Assembly: GCA_031277035.1 (NCBI GenBank)
Contig: JAISLY010000022.1
Coordinates: 1-64,000, forward strand
DNA: 64,000 nt
Direction: 5' to 3'
Source: Coriobacteriales bacterium
GTDB lineage: Bacteria; Actinomycetota; Coriobacteriia; Coriobacteriales; UBA8131
Shown here piece by piece: positions 18,142-30,781 of the stretch; the stretch's first letter is position 1, and every line of letters starts with the position of its first letter. Below the pieces are notes generated by a model, which ran no database searches, had not been told where the DNA came from, and worked only from the letters and a program-made list of their open reading frames with translations. The translations under genes and the position numbers were made by a program.

Positions 18142-18219
18142 CTACGAGCCCCTCTGCCCCTTGTGGTATCCTGAAAGAGGTACGGGGCAACGCGACTTGA
18201 CTACCATATCTGCCACTGA
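18142..18219 (+). pseudogene. degenerate second copy of the rsmD 3' end (~26 codons)
   Basis: APLPLV-VS*KRYGATRLDYHICH* aligns with the rsmD C-terminus VPLSLEMLSCREYGTTRLDYYICR*; located 12 bp before coaD. Confidence 0.85.
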
Positions 18220-18231
18220 GGAGGAGATGTT

Positions 18232-18714
18232 GTGCGAACGGCGCTTGTTCCGGGAACCTTTGACCCTATCACGCTTGGACACATCGATGTCGTCATACGG
18301 ACCGCTCAGCTCTTCGATGTTGTAATCGTTGGTATTGCAGCCTCGCAGAACAAGGGAGCCGGCCCTCTTTTTCCGCTTGAGGAGCGGGTTGCCTTTGCAA
18401 AGGATGCTCTGAGCACTCTTGCAAACGTGGAGGTAAAACCCTTCTCGCAACTCCTGGTGGATTTTGCGGTCGAGGTGGGGGCGCAGGCGATTGTCAAAGG
18501 GCTACGGGTTGTTACGGACTTCGAATCGGAGTTCCAGCAGTCGGCGTTAAATTACCGTCTCAACCCCAAGTTGGAGACGATGTTCATCATGGCAACGCCA
18601 GAGCATATGTACCTCAGCTCCTCGATGGTCAAGGAGATAGCGAGTAAGGGGGGCACGGTCAGCGAGTGGGTGACCCCTCTGGTCGAGAAGGCCCTGAACG
18701 AACGTTTTGCGTGA
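18232..18714 (+). CDS. coaD: phosphopantetheine adenylyltransferase
   Basis: RTALVPGTFDPITLGHIDVVIRTA, MFIMATPEHMYLSSSMVKEIA; GTG start with GGAGGAG RBS. Confidence 0.97.
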   Translation: MRTALVPGTFDPITLGHIDVVIRTAQLFDVVIVGIAASQNKGAGPLFPLEERVAFAKDALSTLANVEVKPFSQLLVDFAVEVGAQAIVKGLRVVTDFESEFQQSALNYRLNPKLETMFIMATPEHMYLSSSMVKEIASKGGTVSEWVTPLVEKALNERFA

Positions 18715-18973
18715 TACTGAGGCCATCGCTGCCCAAGAGAGAACATTTCGCGTGATACCGAGGCCATCGCTGCCCGGGCGCCGCAAGTCGCTGCCGGAAC
18801 GCTGCCCAAGAGAGAACTTTTTGAAAGATTTTTGATTTTCGAGGCATAAAGGTAACAATATGGTAAAATCTCCCCCAGAGCCTAAGCGGGCTCGTTGGTT
18901 CGCGGCTCAGGTTTCTTGGTTGCAACCTGTGTCGTTTGCGGTTTGCCCGTATGGGCAGAAAGAAAGGCTAGAC

Positions 18974-19177
18974 ATGGCTGAAGGAAAGGTGAAGTGGTTC
19001 AATCCGGATAAGGGCTATGGGTTTATCTCCCGGGAGGACGGGGACGACCTGTTCGTGCATTATTCGGAGATCCAGTCCGAGGGCTTTAAAACCCTTGAGG
19101 AGGATGCGCTGGTGGAGTTTGACATCACCACTGGGCAAAACGGCAAGCTCCAGGCGAGCAACGTCCGCAGGCTCTAA
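18974..19177 (+). CDS. cold-shock protein CspA family
   Basis: [30 protein letters not shown] (RNP1/RNP2). Confidence 0.96.
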   Translation: MAEGKVKWFNPDKGYGFISREDGDDLFVHYSEIQSEGFKTLEEDALVEFDITTGQNGKLQASNVRRL

Positions 19178-19198
19178 GAATAGAGGCATCCCGTTATC

Positions 19199-19227
19199 AA
19201 AGGAGGCGGCTTTAAGCCGCCTCCTTT
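19199..19227 (+). terminator. rho-independent terminator downstream of the cold-shock gene
   Basis: 12-bp perfect stem AAAGGAGGCGGC-TTTAA-GCCGCCTCCTTT. Confidence 0.85.
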
Positions 19228-19269
19228 GCTGTTTGCTCCACAAGAGTTCTGCAAAGCCACTCTGACGCG

Positions 19270-20283
19270 CTACGCTCCCACGCCGGAACCAAGGGTCACG
19301 AGAAGACCCCCCAGAAAACAACCCACACAGGCGATAAGCGCCACCGAACAACAGACGATGAGGACGATGATGGTTCGACGGCGACGTGCGGTCTCAGAGG
19401 CCGACCTCACGGCAGCAGAGGGCAGCTGAAGCGGCGAGGCCCCTGGTAAAAGCACGAGGGGCGACCCGCTGGGAGGCGCCAGTCGGGAGGGTGGCGTGTT
19501 GAGGCGCGTGCGTCCCAGATAGATGAAAAGCGAGCCGGCAGCCAGAGCAAAAATCACCATTGCGCTCAGCACAATCCCATTCGCAGCAGGATCGGTGACG
19601 CTTTCTGTGGCGCCCATGGCGCCCATGTTCTCAACAAGTGGCGCAAGAAGAAAGGTGACGCTCAGCGAAAACAGGTTGTTCAGCGCGTGGAAGGTCATAT
19701 TCATCAGCATGTTATCCGTCTTAATCCGCATATAGCTCAGGCCCATGCCCAAAAGCATCGTCGGCAGAAAGCGAAAGAGATCAAGATGAAACACGCCAAA
19801 AATGATTCCCATGATAAGAACGCGCACGGCGACGCTTCGAATCGAGCCAAGACTTGCCAGCAGGGTGCCGCGATGCCAGGCCTCCTCACAGATGCCGGGC
19901 AGGATGGAAACAGCGATAAGGGCAAAGAGATAGGGGGCCGAGGTGACAAAGCTGCTCAAATCCTGTGAGACCTCGGTCATCTGCGGGAAGAGGGCGGCAA
20001 GAAGCAGCACGCAGACATAGGTCAAAAAGAAGGTTCCAAGATAGATGTAGAGACAACCGCGCCACTCCCAGGCCGCGCCCCTCCTGATGCGAAAGACCTT
20101 TCTGAGGTCAAGACGGCTTGCCAGGGCACTGAGCAGGGCAAAGGCCAGAATGCCAATCTCGGTGATAACGAGACCCCACATACCCAGGTGGTACTGGACA
20201 AAACTGCCGCCGAAGAGCAACAGAAGCATGCCGACAACAAAGCCGCCTGCAGCCCACGCTATCTTGCTTCTGGGCGTCTCCAT
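19270..20283 (-). CDS. CPBP family intramembrane metalloprotease
   Basis: Multi-TM protein with EEAWHRG and FGVFHLDLFRFLPTMLLGMGLSYMRIKT motifs (CAAX protease/Abi-type). Confidence 0.88.
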   Translation of the reverse strand: METPRSKIAWAAGGFVVGMLLLLFGGSFVQYHLGMWGLVITEIGILAFALLSALASRLDLRKVFRIRRGAAWEWRGCLYIYLGTFFLTYVCVLLLAALFPQMTEVSQDLSSFVTSAPYLFALIAVSILPGICEEAWHRGTLLASLGSIRSVAVRVLIMGIIFGVFHLDLFRFLPTMLLGMGLSYMRIKTDNMLMNMTFHALNNLFSLSVTFLLAPLVENMGAMGATESVTDPAANGIVLSAMVIFALAAGSLFIYLGRTRLNTPPSRLAPPSGSPLVLLPGASPLQLPSAAVRSASETARRRRTIIVLIVCCSVALIACVGCFLGGLLVTLGSGVGA

Positions 20284-20419
20284 ATCATCCCTTTACCTCG
20301 CTGCCCCAGGGGCGTATCAGGCTGAACGTCGCCACGGGGTCATCACCGGCAATCGAGCGCCGCCTCTCTCGCATCTCGCATCTCGCAATCGAGCGCCGCT
20401 TCTCTAGTATAATTCATGG

Positions 20420-21063
20420 ATGCCTAAAATCCTTCTGCATATCTGCTGCGCACCCTGCTCACTGGCGCCGATGAGACGCCTGACCGAGGCGGGCACGACC
20501 TTCCTTTCCTGGTATGACAATCCGAATATCGAGCCTGAGCAGGAGTATCAGCTTCGTCGCGACACCTTTTTTGCCCATGCCCGGCAATGCGGCCTTTCAT
20601 ACCTCGAGGGCGATTATGAGCCCAAAGCCTTCCATGAGGCCATCGCTTTGCATGCTGGCGTCTTTCCGCTCTCCGAAAATGACGCCGAGCGCAAAGAGGC
20701 CTTGCGCCTGCGCAGGGCACGGTGTGCGGCCTGCTATCGTCTGCGCTTCACGCGTCTGGCACAGGCTGCCCATGCACGCAACATTCCCTCCATCGCCACC
20801 ACCCTGAGCGTCAGTCCCTGGCAGTTTACCGACCTCATGGCCAGTGAGATGGAGCGGGCCGCCGCGCTGTATGGGCTCACCTCGGCTTTTGCGGACTACC
20901 GTGCAGACTATCTTGAGACAACAAAGCGCTCACGGGAGTGCGGCATGTACCGGCAGAACTACTGCGGCTGCTCCTTCTCGCGCAGGGAGGCCGAGCTTGA
21001 ACGGGCGGCACGTAAAGCGCACAGGCAAGCTGCCAAGGCCAGCAAGCAGTCGGATTCGCGATA

Positions 21064-21064
<1 letters not shown>
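20420..21064 (+). CDS. queH: epoxyqueuosine reductase QueH
   Basis: LLHICCAPCSLAPMRRL...YDNPNIEPEQEY...CRQNYCGCSFS Cys pattern (DUF208); upstream of queA-tgt. Confidence 0.92.
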
Positions 21065-23485
<2,421 letters not shown>

Positions 23486-23615
23486 GAAAGGTTATACTAT
23501 GCGCTTGCACACACAGAACCGCTGCATGGACTCCCGCACGGCACCCTGCCGCTCGTAAAGCCAGCGACCGCACTGCCGTCCCGTGCCGTTCGGGAGAAGA
23601 AAAAGGAAGGGGATC

Positions 23616-25349
23616 ATGGCTGACCGAAGATTCAAGGTAAAGAAAAAGCCGTCCGAGAAGCGGCCTCAGATAAGTTTGCTCATCCTTCTGCTCGTTCTGC
23701 TCGTTGTCTCGGTTCTCATATTCTACCCTCCCAACGAGCGCATCACCCAGGGACTTGACGTGCAGGGCGGCCTTTCGGTCGTGCTGCAGGCGAGCAAGAC
23801 CGACGCTTCGGCGGTTTCGGCGGAAGATATGCAGGCTGCGCAGGAAATCGTCGAGCGTCGCGTAAATCTGCTCGGTGCCTCCGAGGCCAGCGTACAGCTG
23901 CAGGGCAGCAGTCAGCTGCTCGTGCAGATCCCCGGTATCGTCGATCAGACCCAGGCGCTCAATACCATTGGACAGACCGGGCGGCTGGAGTTCATGAACA
24001 TTGCGGAGATCAGCGATGAGACGACCCGCAACCTGATTGACTACGGCTACGCACCCAACCGCGACTACCTGATCACATCGGGGCAGGCGGCAATCTCGCG
24101 GTTCGTGGACATCTCCAAAATCACAGACCCCGACCTCCAGGCGGCCCTTGATGCGCAGGAGCCTCTCGATGAGGGCAGGCTGCAGGAAGCCGAGGCACTG
24201 GTCTCCCTGCCCGAGATGCCGGTCAACGCCGAGCTCTTCTACCAGGTTTCCCTGACCGGAGGGGCGGATGAGGAAGAAGGGGCGGATGAGAGCACCACGA
24301 AATACCTGCCGCCTTTGGCAAGCTATACCAATCCTCTGACAAACGCGACCCTGCCGTTTGCGACCCTGGACGCAAACGCAATCTTTGCTCCAATCCGCCT
24401 TGCGCCTGGCAGCTATACGCCGGTCTTCACCGGGGCGGACATCACGCAGGTTACCGTTGGGCCACAGGGCCCGACGAGCCCGCATTTTGAGGTGAGCGTC
24501 ACGCTCAACGCCGCGGCCACCGAGCGCTGGGGCGAGCTGACCACCGAGCTGTATCCCACAAAGGGCAAAGTGGGCATCGTTTTGGACGGCTATATGCAGT
24601 CGGCCCCTGCGGTGCAAAGTGCCATCACGAGCGGGCAGACCTCCATTACCGGAAACTATTCCTCCGAGGAGGCAAACTCTCTGAAAACCGTCTTGCAGTC
24701 CGGCTCCCTTCCCGTAAGCCTTGATGTCCAGACGGCCCAGGTCGTCGGCCCGACCCTCGGTCAGGATGCCCTGCGCTCGGGGGTTCTCGTTGCCCTCATC
24801 GGCCTGATTATCGTGGCCCTCTACCTCTTTGCCTTCTACCGAGGCATCGGCCTTCTCACCGCAGGTGCCATCGGCGTGTTTGCCATCCTGTATCTTGGCC
24901 TGCTGGCAGCCCTTTCTGCCTTCGGACTCTTCTCGCTCTCGCTTGCCGGTATCGCCGGCATCGTGCTTGCCATAGGCGTGGCCGCAGACTCCTCAATCCT
25001 TGTCCTTGAGCGCTTTAAGGAGGAGATACGCATGGGGCGCTCCGTCCGGGCAGCCTCGATTACCGGCACCCGGCATGCCATCATCACCTCGATAGACGCC
25101 GACCTCGTAACGCTTGTCAGCGCACTCGCGCTCTTCTTCATTGCCGTTGGCTCCGTTAAGGGATTCGGCCTGACACTGGCTCTTGGTGTCATCTGCGACA
25201 TTGTTACCATGCTGATTTTCAAAGCGCCGCTTATCCGCCTGCTTGCGCCACGCGTCATAGCGAGCAGCCCGCGTTTCTGGGGCATCCGGGAGGATGAGGA
25301 GATTGCGCGTGCACGCGGTGAGATGATAAGGGGTGGCAGTCATGGTTAG
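23616..25349 (+). CDS. secD: protein translocase subunit SecD
   Basis: GLDVQGGLSVVLQ; GIAGIVLAIGVAADSSILVLERFKEE; adjacent secF. Confidence 0.95.
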   Translation: MADRRFKVKKKPSEKRPQISLLILLLVLLVVSVLIFYPPNERITQGLDVQGGLSVVLQASKTDASAVSAEDMQAAQEIVERRVNLLGASEASVQLQGSSQLLVQIPGIVDQTQALNTIGQTGRLEFMNIAEISDETTRNLIDYGYAPNRDYLITSGQAAISRFVDISKITDPDLQAALDAQEPLDEGRLQEAEALVSLPEMPVNAELFYQVSLTGGADEEEGADESTTKYLPPLASYTNPLTNATLPFATLDANAIFAPIRLAPGSYTPVFTGADITQVTVGPQGPTSPHFEVSVTLNAAATERWGELTTELYPTKGKVGIVLDGYMQSAPAVQSAITSGQTSITGNYSSEEANSLKTVLQSGSLPVSLDVQTAQVVGPTLGQDALRSGVLVALIGLIIVALYLFAFYRGIGLLTAGAIGVFAILYLGLLAALSAFGLFSLSLAGIAGIVLAIGVAADSSILVLERFKEEIRMGRSVRAASITGTRHAIITSIDADLVTLVSALALFFIAVGSVKGFGLTLALGVICDIVTMLIFKAPLIRLLAPRVIASSPRFWGIREDEEIARARGEMIRGGSHG

Positions 25350-26304
25350 GCCCTTCAAAAAGGAAATCAACTTCCTTGTCCACCGGAAGCTCTTCTTCAT
25401 CATCTCCGCAGTGCTCGTCGTTCTCTCGATAGCGGCCCTGCCCATTCGGGGGCTGAACTTTGGCATCGAGTTCGTTGGCGGCACCTCTATCGACTTCAAG
25501 GGTACGGGAGAAATCAGCATCGAGCAGATGCGCTCCGCCTTTGATGAGCTTTCCCTGGCGGACCTGCCAGTCATCCAGACGACAAACGATGCGCGAACAG
25601 GGGAGTCCGGCTTTATCGTGCGCATCACGACGACCGATGCGGGGGAGGCTTCTGCCTACGCTGACCAGGTGGCTGCCACCCTCGGAATCGACGAGACAAC
25701 GGCTGAGGTCATGACTATCAGCCCCAGTTGGGGAGCCGACGTTGCCCGCACCTCTCTGCTCGCCTTCCTTGCGGCCATCGTGCTCATCATCGCCTACATC
25801 GCTTTGCGCTTTGAGTACAAGATGGGCATTGTCGCGGTCATCTCGCTGATTCACGACATGCTTGTCATCGTCGGCGTCTACGCCGTCTTTGGCCGCGAGG
25901 TCACGCCAAATGTCGTCGCCGCCCTTTTGACCATCATGGGCTACTCGCTGTACGACACGGTCGTCGTCTTTCACCGCATCAACGACAATATGGCGACAAC
26001 GGCAAACCACAGCTTCATGACCGTTGCCAATCACTCAATCAATCAGGTGTTCATGCGGACGATCAACACGACCCTCTCGACTCTGATACCGGTCGTCGCG
26101 ATGCTGATATTCGGTGGAGAGACCTTGAAGGACTTTGCCTTTGCAATGGCAATCGGCCTCATTTTGGGCTCGTATTCCTCAATCGGCCTCGCCTCGCCGC
26201 TGTACGCGCTCTGGAAGCAGCGCGAACCCAAGTATCGGAAGCTGGCGGCAAAATACGGGGAGGGCCTCGACGAGTTTACGATTGCCGAGCAGCTGAGAGA
26301 CTAG
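25342..26304 (+). CDS. secF: protein translocase subunit SecF
   Basis: GLNFGIEFVGGTSIDF; LLTIMGYSLYDTVVVFHRIND. Confidence 0.95.
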   Translation: MVRPFKKEINFLVHRKLFFIISAVLVVLSIAALPIRGLNFGIEFVGGTSIDFKGTGEISIEQMRSAFDELSLADLPVIQTTNDARTGESGFIVRITTTDAGEASAYADQVAATLGIDETTAEVMTISPSWGADVARTSLLAFLAAIVLIIAYIALRFEYKMGIVAVISLIHDMLVIVGVYAVFGREVTPNVVAALLTIMGYSLYDTVVVFHRINDNMATTANHSFMTVANHSINQVFMRTINTTLSTLIPVVAMLIFGGETLKDFAFAMAIGLILGSYSSIGLASPLYALWKQREPKYRKLAAKYGEGLDEFTIAEQLRD

Positions 26305-26386
26305 GCGAAGCCGAGCGACACGAGCGACAAGGACGACCGCCAAACAGCTGAGAGGCTGGGCGAAGCCGAGCGACACGGGCGACGCA

Positions 26387-27226
26387 TCAAGAGCCTTCCC
26401 CCGCGGCGCCTTCCGGGGTCTCTTCTGTGGTGCCCTCGGCATCCGTCGCGCCCTCAGTGCTCTGGGCGTCAGGTAAAACAAGCTTCCAGGTCACCTGATC
26501 GCTTTCCTGATAGGAGAGGGCGTCGGGCAAAAAGACGACCGTCGTCAGCCCGGGTCCCGCAAAATAGAAGGTCGTGGTCAGAGGCGTGCCCCCTGCGAGA
26601 TCGACCGCCTCGATGCCGCTTCGGATGCTCTCGCCCTCTTCGGTCTTGCCGATGAAGCAGTCGACGTAGGCAAGGCCCTCAGCATCGGTCATCATCCATT
26701 GCGTCGAATACAGGGTAACCGCGTGGTCGTTCCTGTTGTCGAATTCGACCGTGACGGCAACGATTGGTTTGCCATCTGAGGAGATACCGTACTCCGTGAT
26801 GCGCGTGACCCGGACCAACAGATTGCCGCAGTCGACCTGCCGGTTGACGGCAAGATTCTTGTACGGCGTCCCCTCCGGGGCATCGATGACGCGGGGAGGC
26901 AGCTTTTCGGGGCCGACCTCATCAGGAGTCGCAGGCGGTTGTGTATAAACGAGCAGTGCGACAGTGCTGGCACCGAGCACAAAGACGATAATCAGCCAAA
27001 ACCAGAGCTTCTGATAGAAGGGCAGGACGCTCTTGCCGCAAAAGGGGCAATGCTTGATGTTGCTTACAATGCGAGTTCCACATTTACGGCAGTGGATAAC
27101 CTTGCGCGGGAAGGCAGCGGAGATGGGATTGCGGTCGACAATCGACCCCCGACGTTTCCTGTCAAAGCGACTACCGGAATCAGAGAAGCGCCATTGTCGT
27201 GACCCTCTGCGATCCGAACGAGTCAC
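26387..27226 (-). CDS. zinc-ribbon membrane protein with DUF4352-like extracellular domain
   Basis: CRKCGTRIVSNIKHCPFCGKSVLPF zinc ribbon, one TM, then beta-rich domain. Confidence 0.6.
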   Translation of the reverse strand: MTRSDRRGSRQWRFSDSGSRFDRKRRGSIVDRNPISAAFPRKVIHCRKCGTRIVSNIKHCPFCGKSVLPFYQKLWFWLIIVFVLGASTVALLVYTQPPATPDEVGPEKLPPRVIDAPEGTPYKNLAVNRQVDCGNLLVRVTRITEYGISSDGKPIVAVTVEFDNRNDHAVTLYSTQWMMTDAEGLAYVDCFIGKTEEGESIRSGIEAVDLAGGTPLTTTFYFAGPGLTTVVFLPDALSYQESDQVTWKLVLPDAQSTEGATDAEGTTEETPEGAAGEGS

Positions 27227-27401
27227 CGAGCCTCCCGCCTGTGCATTGAGTGTACCGAATCGCTGAACCCCTGAACATCTCCTATTATAAACGCTGAGCG
27301 CCCGTTGCGCCCGGTATCCTTCGTCTCACTGCCCTGAAGACGCAATTTTCTGTCAAAATGGTATCAATACACGAACTGCGACACATGAACAGGCATGCCC
27401 C

Positions 27402-30400
27402 GTGCAGGACAATTGGAACGCACCGTCACTCGATTCGACCCTCGTGAGAACCCTTGCCGCCTCCTGCGGCATGGGCCCTCTTGCAGCGCGCGTACTGGTC
27501 GCACGCGGACATACCGATGTTGATACGGCCGGGCGCTTTCTGAATCCCGACCTTGAACGCGACTGGCTTGACCCGCAGACGGTGACGGGGCTTACTGAGG
27601 TAGCAGACGAACTCGAGGCGGCGATACGCGCCAGGCGTCGAATCATGGTCTATGGCGACTTTGATGTGGATGGCCTGAGCGCGACGGCCGTGATGTTGCG
27701 TGCCCTTGCAAGCCTTGGTGTGCAGGCGGACTACCTGATACCCCATCGTATGGATGAGGGCTACGGGCTTACCCCGGCATCTCTGGAGCGCATCCTGGCT
27801 CAAAACCCCGAATTTCTTTTGACGGTGGACTGCGGCATCTCGGCAGCTCCAGAGATTGCGCGGCTGCTCAGCTGCGGAATCCGGGTCGCCGTCACCGACC
27901 ACCATGAACCGGGCAACGACCTGCCACGCGGGGTTGCGCTCGCAGACCCAAAACTGGAGCCCAATGCGCCCTGCGGAATACTTGCCGGCGTTGGCGTTGC
28001 TCTGAAGCTGGTTGCTCTTCTCGGAGGGCGCTTTGGGAAACCTGAGCTCTGGCGCGACCTGACCGATCTGGCCGCGCTTGGCACCATCGCCGACATGGTT
28101 GCGCTTACTGGAGAAAATCGCGCATTGGTCGCCGACGGCCTCAGACGTATTGAGCGTGCCCCGCGCCCCGGCATTGCCGCTGTGCTCGCCCTGGCATCGC
28201 GCGCCACAAAGCCGATACGGGCTACCGACCTCTCCTTTTCGCTGATACCTCGCCTGAACGCTGCGGGCAGGATGGGCGATCCGACGCAGGCCCTTGAACT
28301 GCTGCTCACCGACGATCCCGCCCGGGCTCACGACATCGCTCTTGAGCTCGACGCGCTCAATCAGACAAGACGCCAGGTCGAACAGGAGCTGTTTGACCTG
28401 GCAATCGAGCAGATTGAGCCGCGCGCCTCCTCTTCGACCAGCCTCATCGTGGTGGCCGGCGAGAACTGGCATGAGGGCGTCAGGGGCATCGTCGCCTCCC
28501 GACTTGCCCGGCGCTATGGCGTGCCGGCCCTGGTTTTCTCGCTGGTCGAAGAGGAGGCGCGCGGCTCGGGACGCAGTCGACCAGGGACAAATCTCTTTGC
28601 CCTCACCGAAGCCCTTGCTGAGGAGGCCCTGAGATTCGGCGGACACGAAGGAGCGATAGGTATAACGCTGCGTCGCGCGAACCTTGAGTCTTTCACCGCG
28701 CGTCTGCAGGCCCTCTATGCGGCGCAATCCACCGGTCAAAACTCTTGCAGCAGGCAGGTGGACACCTCGCTTGCCCTTGGAGAAGCCACGCAGCAATCGG
28801 TGCGCGAGCTTGAGCTTTTTGAGCCCTGCGGACAGGAGAATCGCCAGCCGCTCTTTGTCGTGCCCGATGTCTTTCTTAAAAACGCACGCGCAGTAGGGGC
28901 TGGACGCAACCATCTTTCCTTCTCAGTGACCGATGGACGTAACAGCCTGCCAGCCATTTGGTTTCAGTGCCCGGATGTTGCCCTGTTCACGGCATCCAGC
29001 GGCCCCTTTGACGTCCTCTGCCACCTGCAAAATGACAACTACAATGGACGGTGCCGCGTAAAACTGATGGTCACCGACGTGTTGACAAAGCCCCGTCCGC
29101 ATGAGGGAAGCGGCGAGGACGCAGCGATACCGATAGATGCTCCCGAGCGGCCTGAGCCGTACCCTGCACAACGCCCAGGCCATCTGCGGACTGAGGAGAT
29201 TCTCAGCGCCTTTCTTGGCAGGAACGCCACCCTTCATGCGGCCCAGGCCGAGGCGCTCTCCTTTCTTGAGGCCGGCGAATCGGTGCTGGCAATCATGGCG
29301 ACCGGACGCGGCAAATCGCTCATCTTTCAGATGCGTGCGGCCCAACTTGCCCTGCATGAGGGCAAGGCGAGCGTTTTTGTCTATCCGCTGCGTGCCCTGA
29401 TAGCCGATCAGGCATTCCATCTCAGAGAGCATTGCAGCTCCCTCGGGCTCAGGGTTGAGATTTTGACCGGCGAAACTCCGCAAGACGAGCGCGACGCCAT
29501 TTTTGAGGAGCTGTATACCGGAACGCGGGCTTTGCGAGAAACGCCCCATCCGTCGCACGGCACAACTCCGCAGACCGCGCCGCACGGCATGCCGCCGCTT
29601 CTGCTCACAACCCCCGAATTCTGCCAGCTCCACGGTTGGCGCCTGGCCGCAAGCGGGCGAATCGGCCTTATCGTCGTCGATGAGGCGCATCATCTCGCAA
29701 CTGAGGCAAGCGCCTCGCGCCCCGCCTACCGGGCTGCCACGCAGTTGCGTCAGATGTTTACCGATGCGCAGTTTCTCGCTCTGACCGCGACTGCCTCGGA
29801 CAGGGAGGCCGCCACCATCGTAGAGAGCCTCGGTCTCACGCGGACCGTCATCGACGCAAGCGCACGGACCAACCTCTCGCTTGACGATGCGCGCAGGGTC
29901 AAAGACCGTGAGATATATCTTGCCTCGCTTGTCGCCTCAGGAGAGCATACCCTGATATATGTCAACGCGCGGGCCCAGACAATCGAGCTTGCAAAGATGC
30001 TGCGACGGCGTCTGTGTGCGCAGGGGGAGCGGATTGCCTTTTACCACGCCGGCCTGCCCCGCGCGACGCGCCTTGAAGTGGAGCGAGCGTTTCGCGACGG
30101 CCGGCTTGATGTTCTCGTCGCGACCAGCGCCTTTGGAGAAGGCGTGAGCATCCCCGACATCCGCCACCTGGTCCTCTACGGCATGCCCATGAGCGCAATC
30201 GCCTTCAACCAGCAGGCGGGGCGCGCTGGTCGCGACGGAAAGCCTGCCACCATACATCTGCTCTGCAACGAAACGGACGCGTTCCATAACCGCCTTTTGC
30301 TCGCGCGCCTCAATCCTTCACGCGCCGCGCTTGCGACCCTTTACCGCGTCGGGCGAGACCGCATACAGACGGCTCAGACGCCCGAGCGCCTCATCCGGGA

Positions 30401-30746
30401 TACCGACGAGGAGCTGCTTGAGGCGTGCCGCAAAAGCGAGCAGGCGTTTCCGCTCGATGCGAGCGGCGTCAGGGCCGGCCTCGCCATTCTCGCCGAACTC
30501 GGCCTGCTTGAGATATTCGAGACCGGCGACGAGCGGCTTTTAGGCATGCCTTTTGCCTCGGGCAAGGTTGACCTGCAAAGCAGCAGCCTCTATCTTGAAG
30601 GGCAGGAGATGATTGAGAGTTTTGAGCGCTTTTGGCAATGGATGCAGCGCGCGCGATCGGATGAGCTGCTCACCGGCGTAAATCGGCCCCTTACACCGCA
30701 GGCGCAGGCAGTCATTCCCGCAACCGGTGGCGCTGAGAAGGGGTAA
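27402..30746 (+). CDS. recJ: RecJ-like DHH exonuclease fused to a C-terminal RecQ-like helicase
   Basis: N-terminal YGDFDVDGLSATAVM, VTDHHEPG, GRMGDP; C-terminal MATGRGKSLIFQMRA, VVDEAHH, LTATAS, QQAGRAGRDGKPA. Confidence 0.9.
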   Translation: MQDNWNAPSLDSTLVRTLAASCGMGPLAARVLVARGHTDVDTAGRFLNPDLERDWLDPQTVTGLTEVADELEAAIRARRRIMVYGDFDVDGLSATAVMLRALASLGVQADYLIPHRMDEGYGLTPASLERILAQNPEFLLTVDCGISAAPEIARLLSCGIRVAVTDHHEPGNDLPRGVALADPKLEPNAPCGILAGVGVALKLVALLGGRFGKPELWRDLTDLAALGTIADMVALTGENRALVADGLRRIERAPRPGIAAVLALASRATKPIRATDLSFSLIPRLNAAGRMGDPTQALELLLTDDPARAHDIALELDALNQTRRQVEQELFDLAIEQIEPRASSSTSLIVVAGENWHEGVRGIVASRLARRYGVPALVFSLVEEEARGSGRSRPGTNLFALTEALAEEALRFGGHEGAIGITLRRANLESFTARLQALYAAQSTGQNSCSRQVDTSLALGEATQQSVRELELFEPCGQENRQPLFVVPDVFLKNARAVGAGRNHLSFSVTDGRNSLPAIWFQCPDVALFTASSGPFDVLCHLQNDNYNGRCRVKLMVTDVLTKPRPHEGSGEDAAIPIDAPERPEPYPAQRPGHLRTEEILSAFLGRNATLHAAQAEALSFLEAGESVLAIMATGRGKSLIFQMRAAQLALHEGKASVFVYPLRALIADQAFHLREHCSSLGLRVEILTGETPQDERDAIFEELYTGTRALRETPHPSHGTTPQTAPHGMPPLLLTTPEFCQLHGWRLAASGRIGLIVVDEAHHLATEASASRPAYRAATQLRQMFTDAQFLALTATASDREAATIVESLGLTRTVIDASARTNLSLDDARRVKDREIYLASLVASGEHTLIYVNARAQTIELAKMLRRRLCAQGERIAFYHAGLPRATRLEVERAFRDGRLDVLVATSAFGEGVSIPDIRHLVLYGMPMSAIAFNQQAGRAGRDGKPATIHLLCNETDAFHNRLLLARLNPSRAALATLYRVGRDRIQTAQTPERLIRDTDEELLEACRKSEQAFPLDASGVRAGLAILAELGLLEIFETGDERLLGMPFASGKVDLQSSSLYLEGQEMIESFERFWQWMQRARSDELLTGVNRPLTPQAQAVIPATGGAEKG

Positions 30747-30781
30747 GCGGCCCCTTACACCGCGCCTTTGCGGCAGGTGAG

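Noticed and set aside
10091-18219. Prophage or ICE interpretation of the island
   Set aside because: No integrase, relaxase, terminase, portal or replication gene is visible; only attachment-like duplication, TA modules and cargo, so it is called an island of uncertain mechanism.
27426-28913. Long minus-strand ORF (495 aa) opposite recJQ
   Set aside because: Antisense frame in a high-GC gene with no coherent domain; the plus-strand RecJ motifs are unambiguous.
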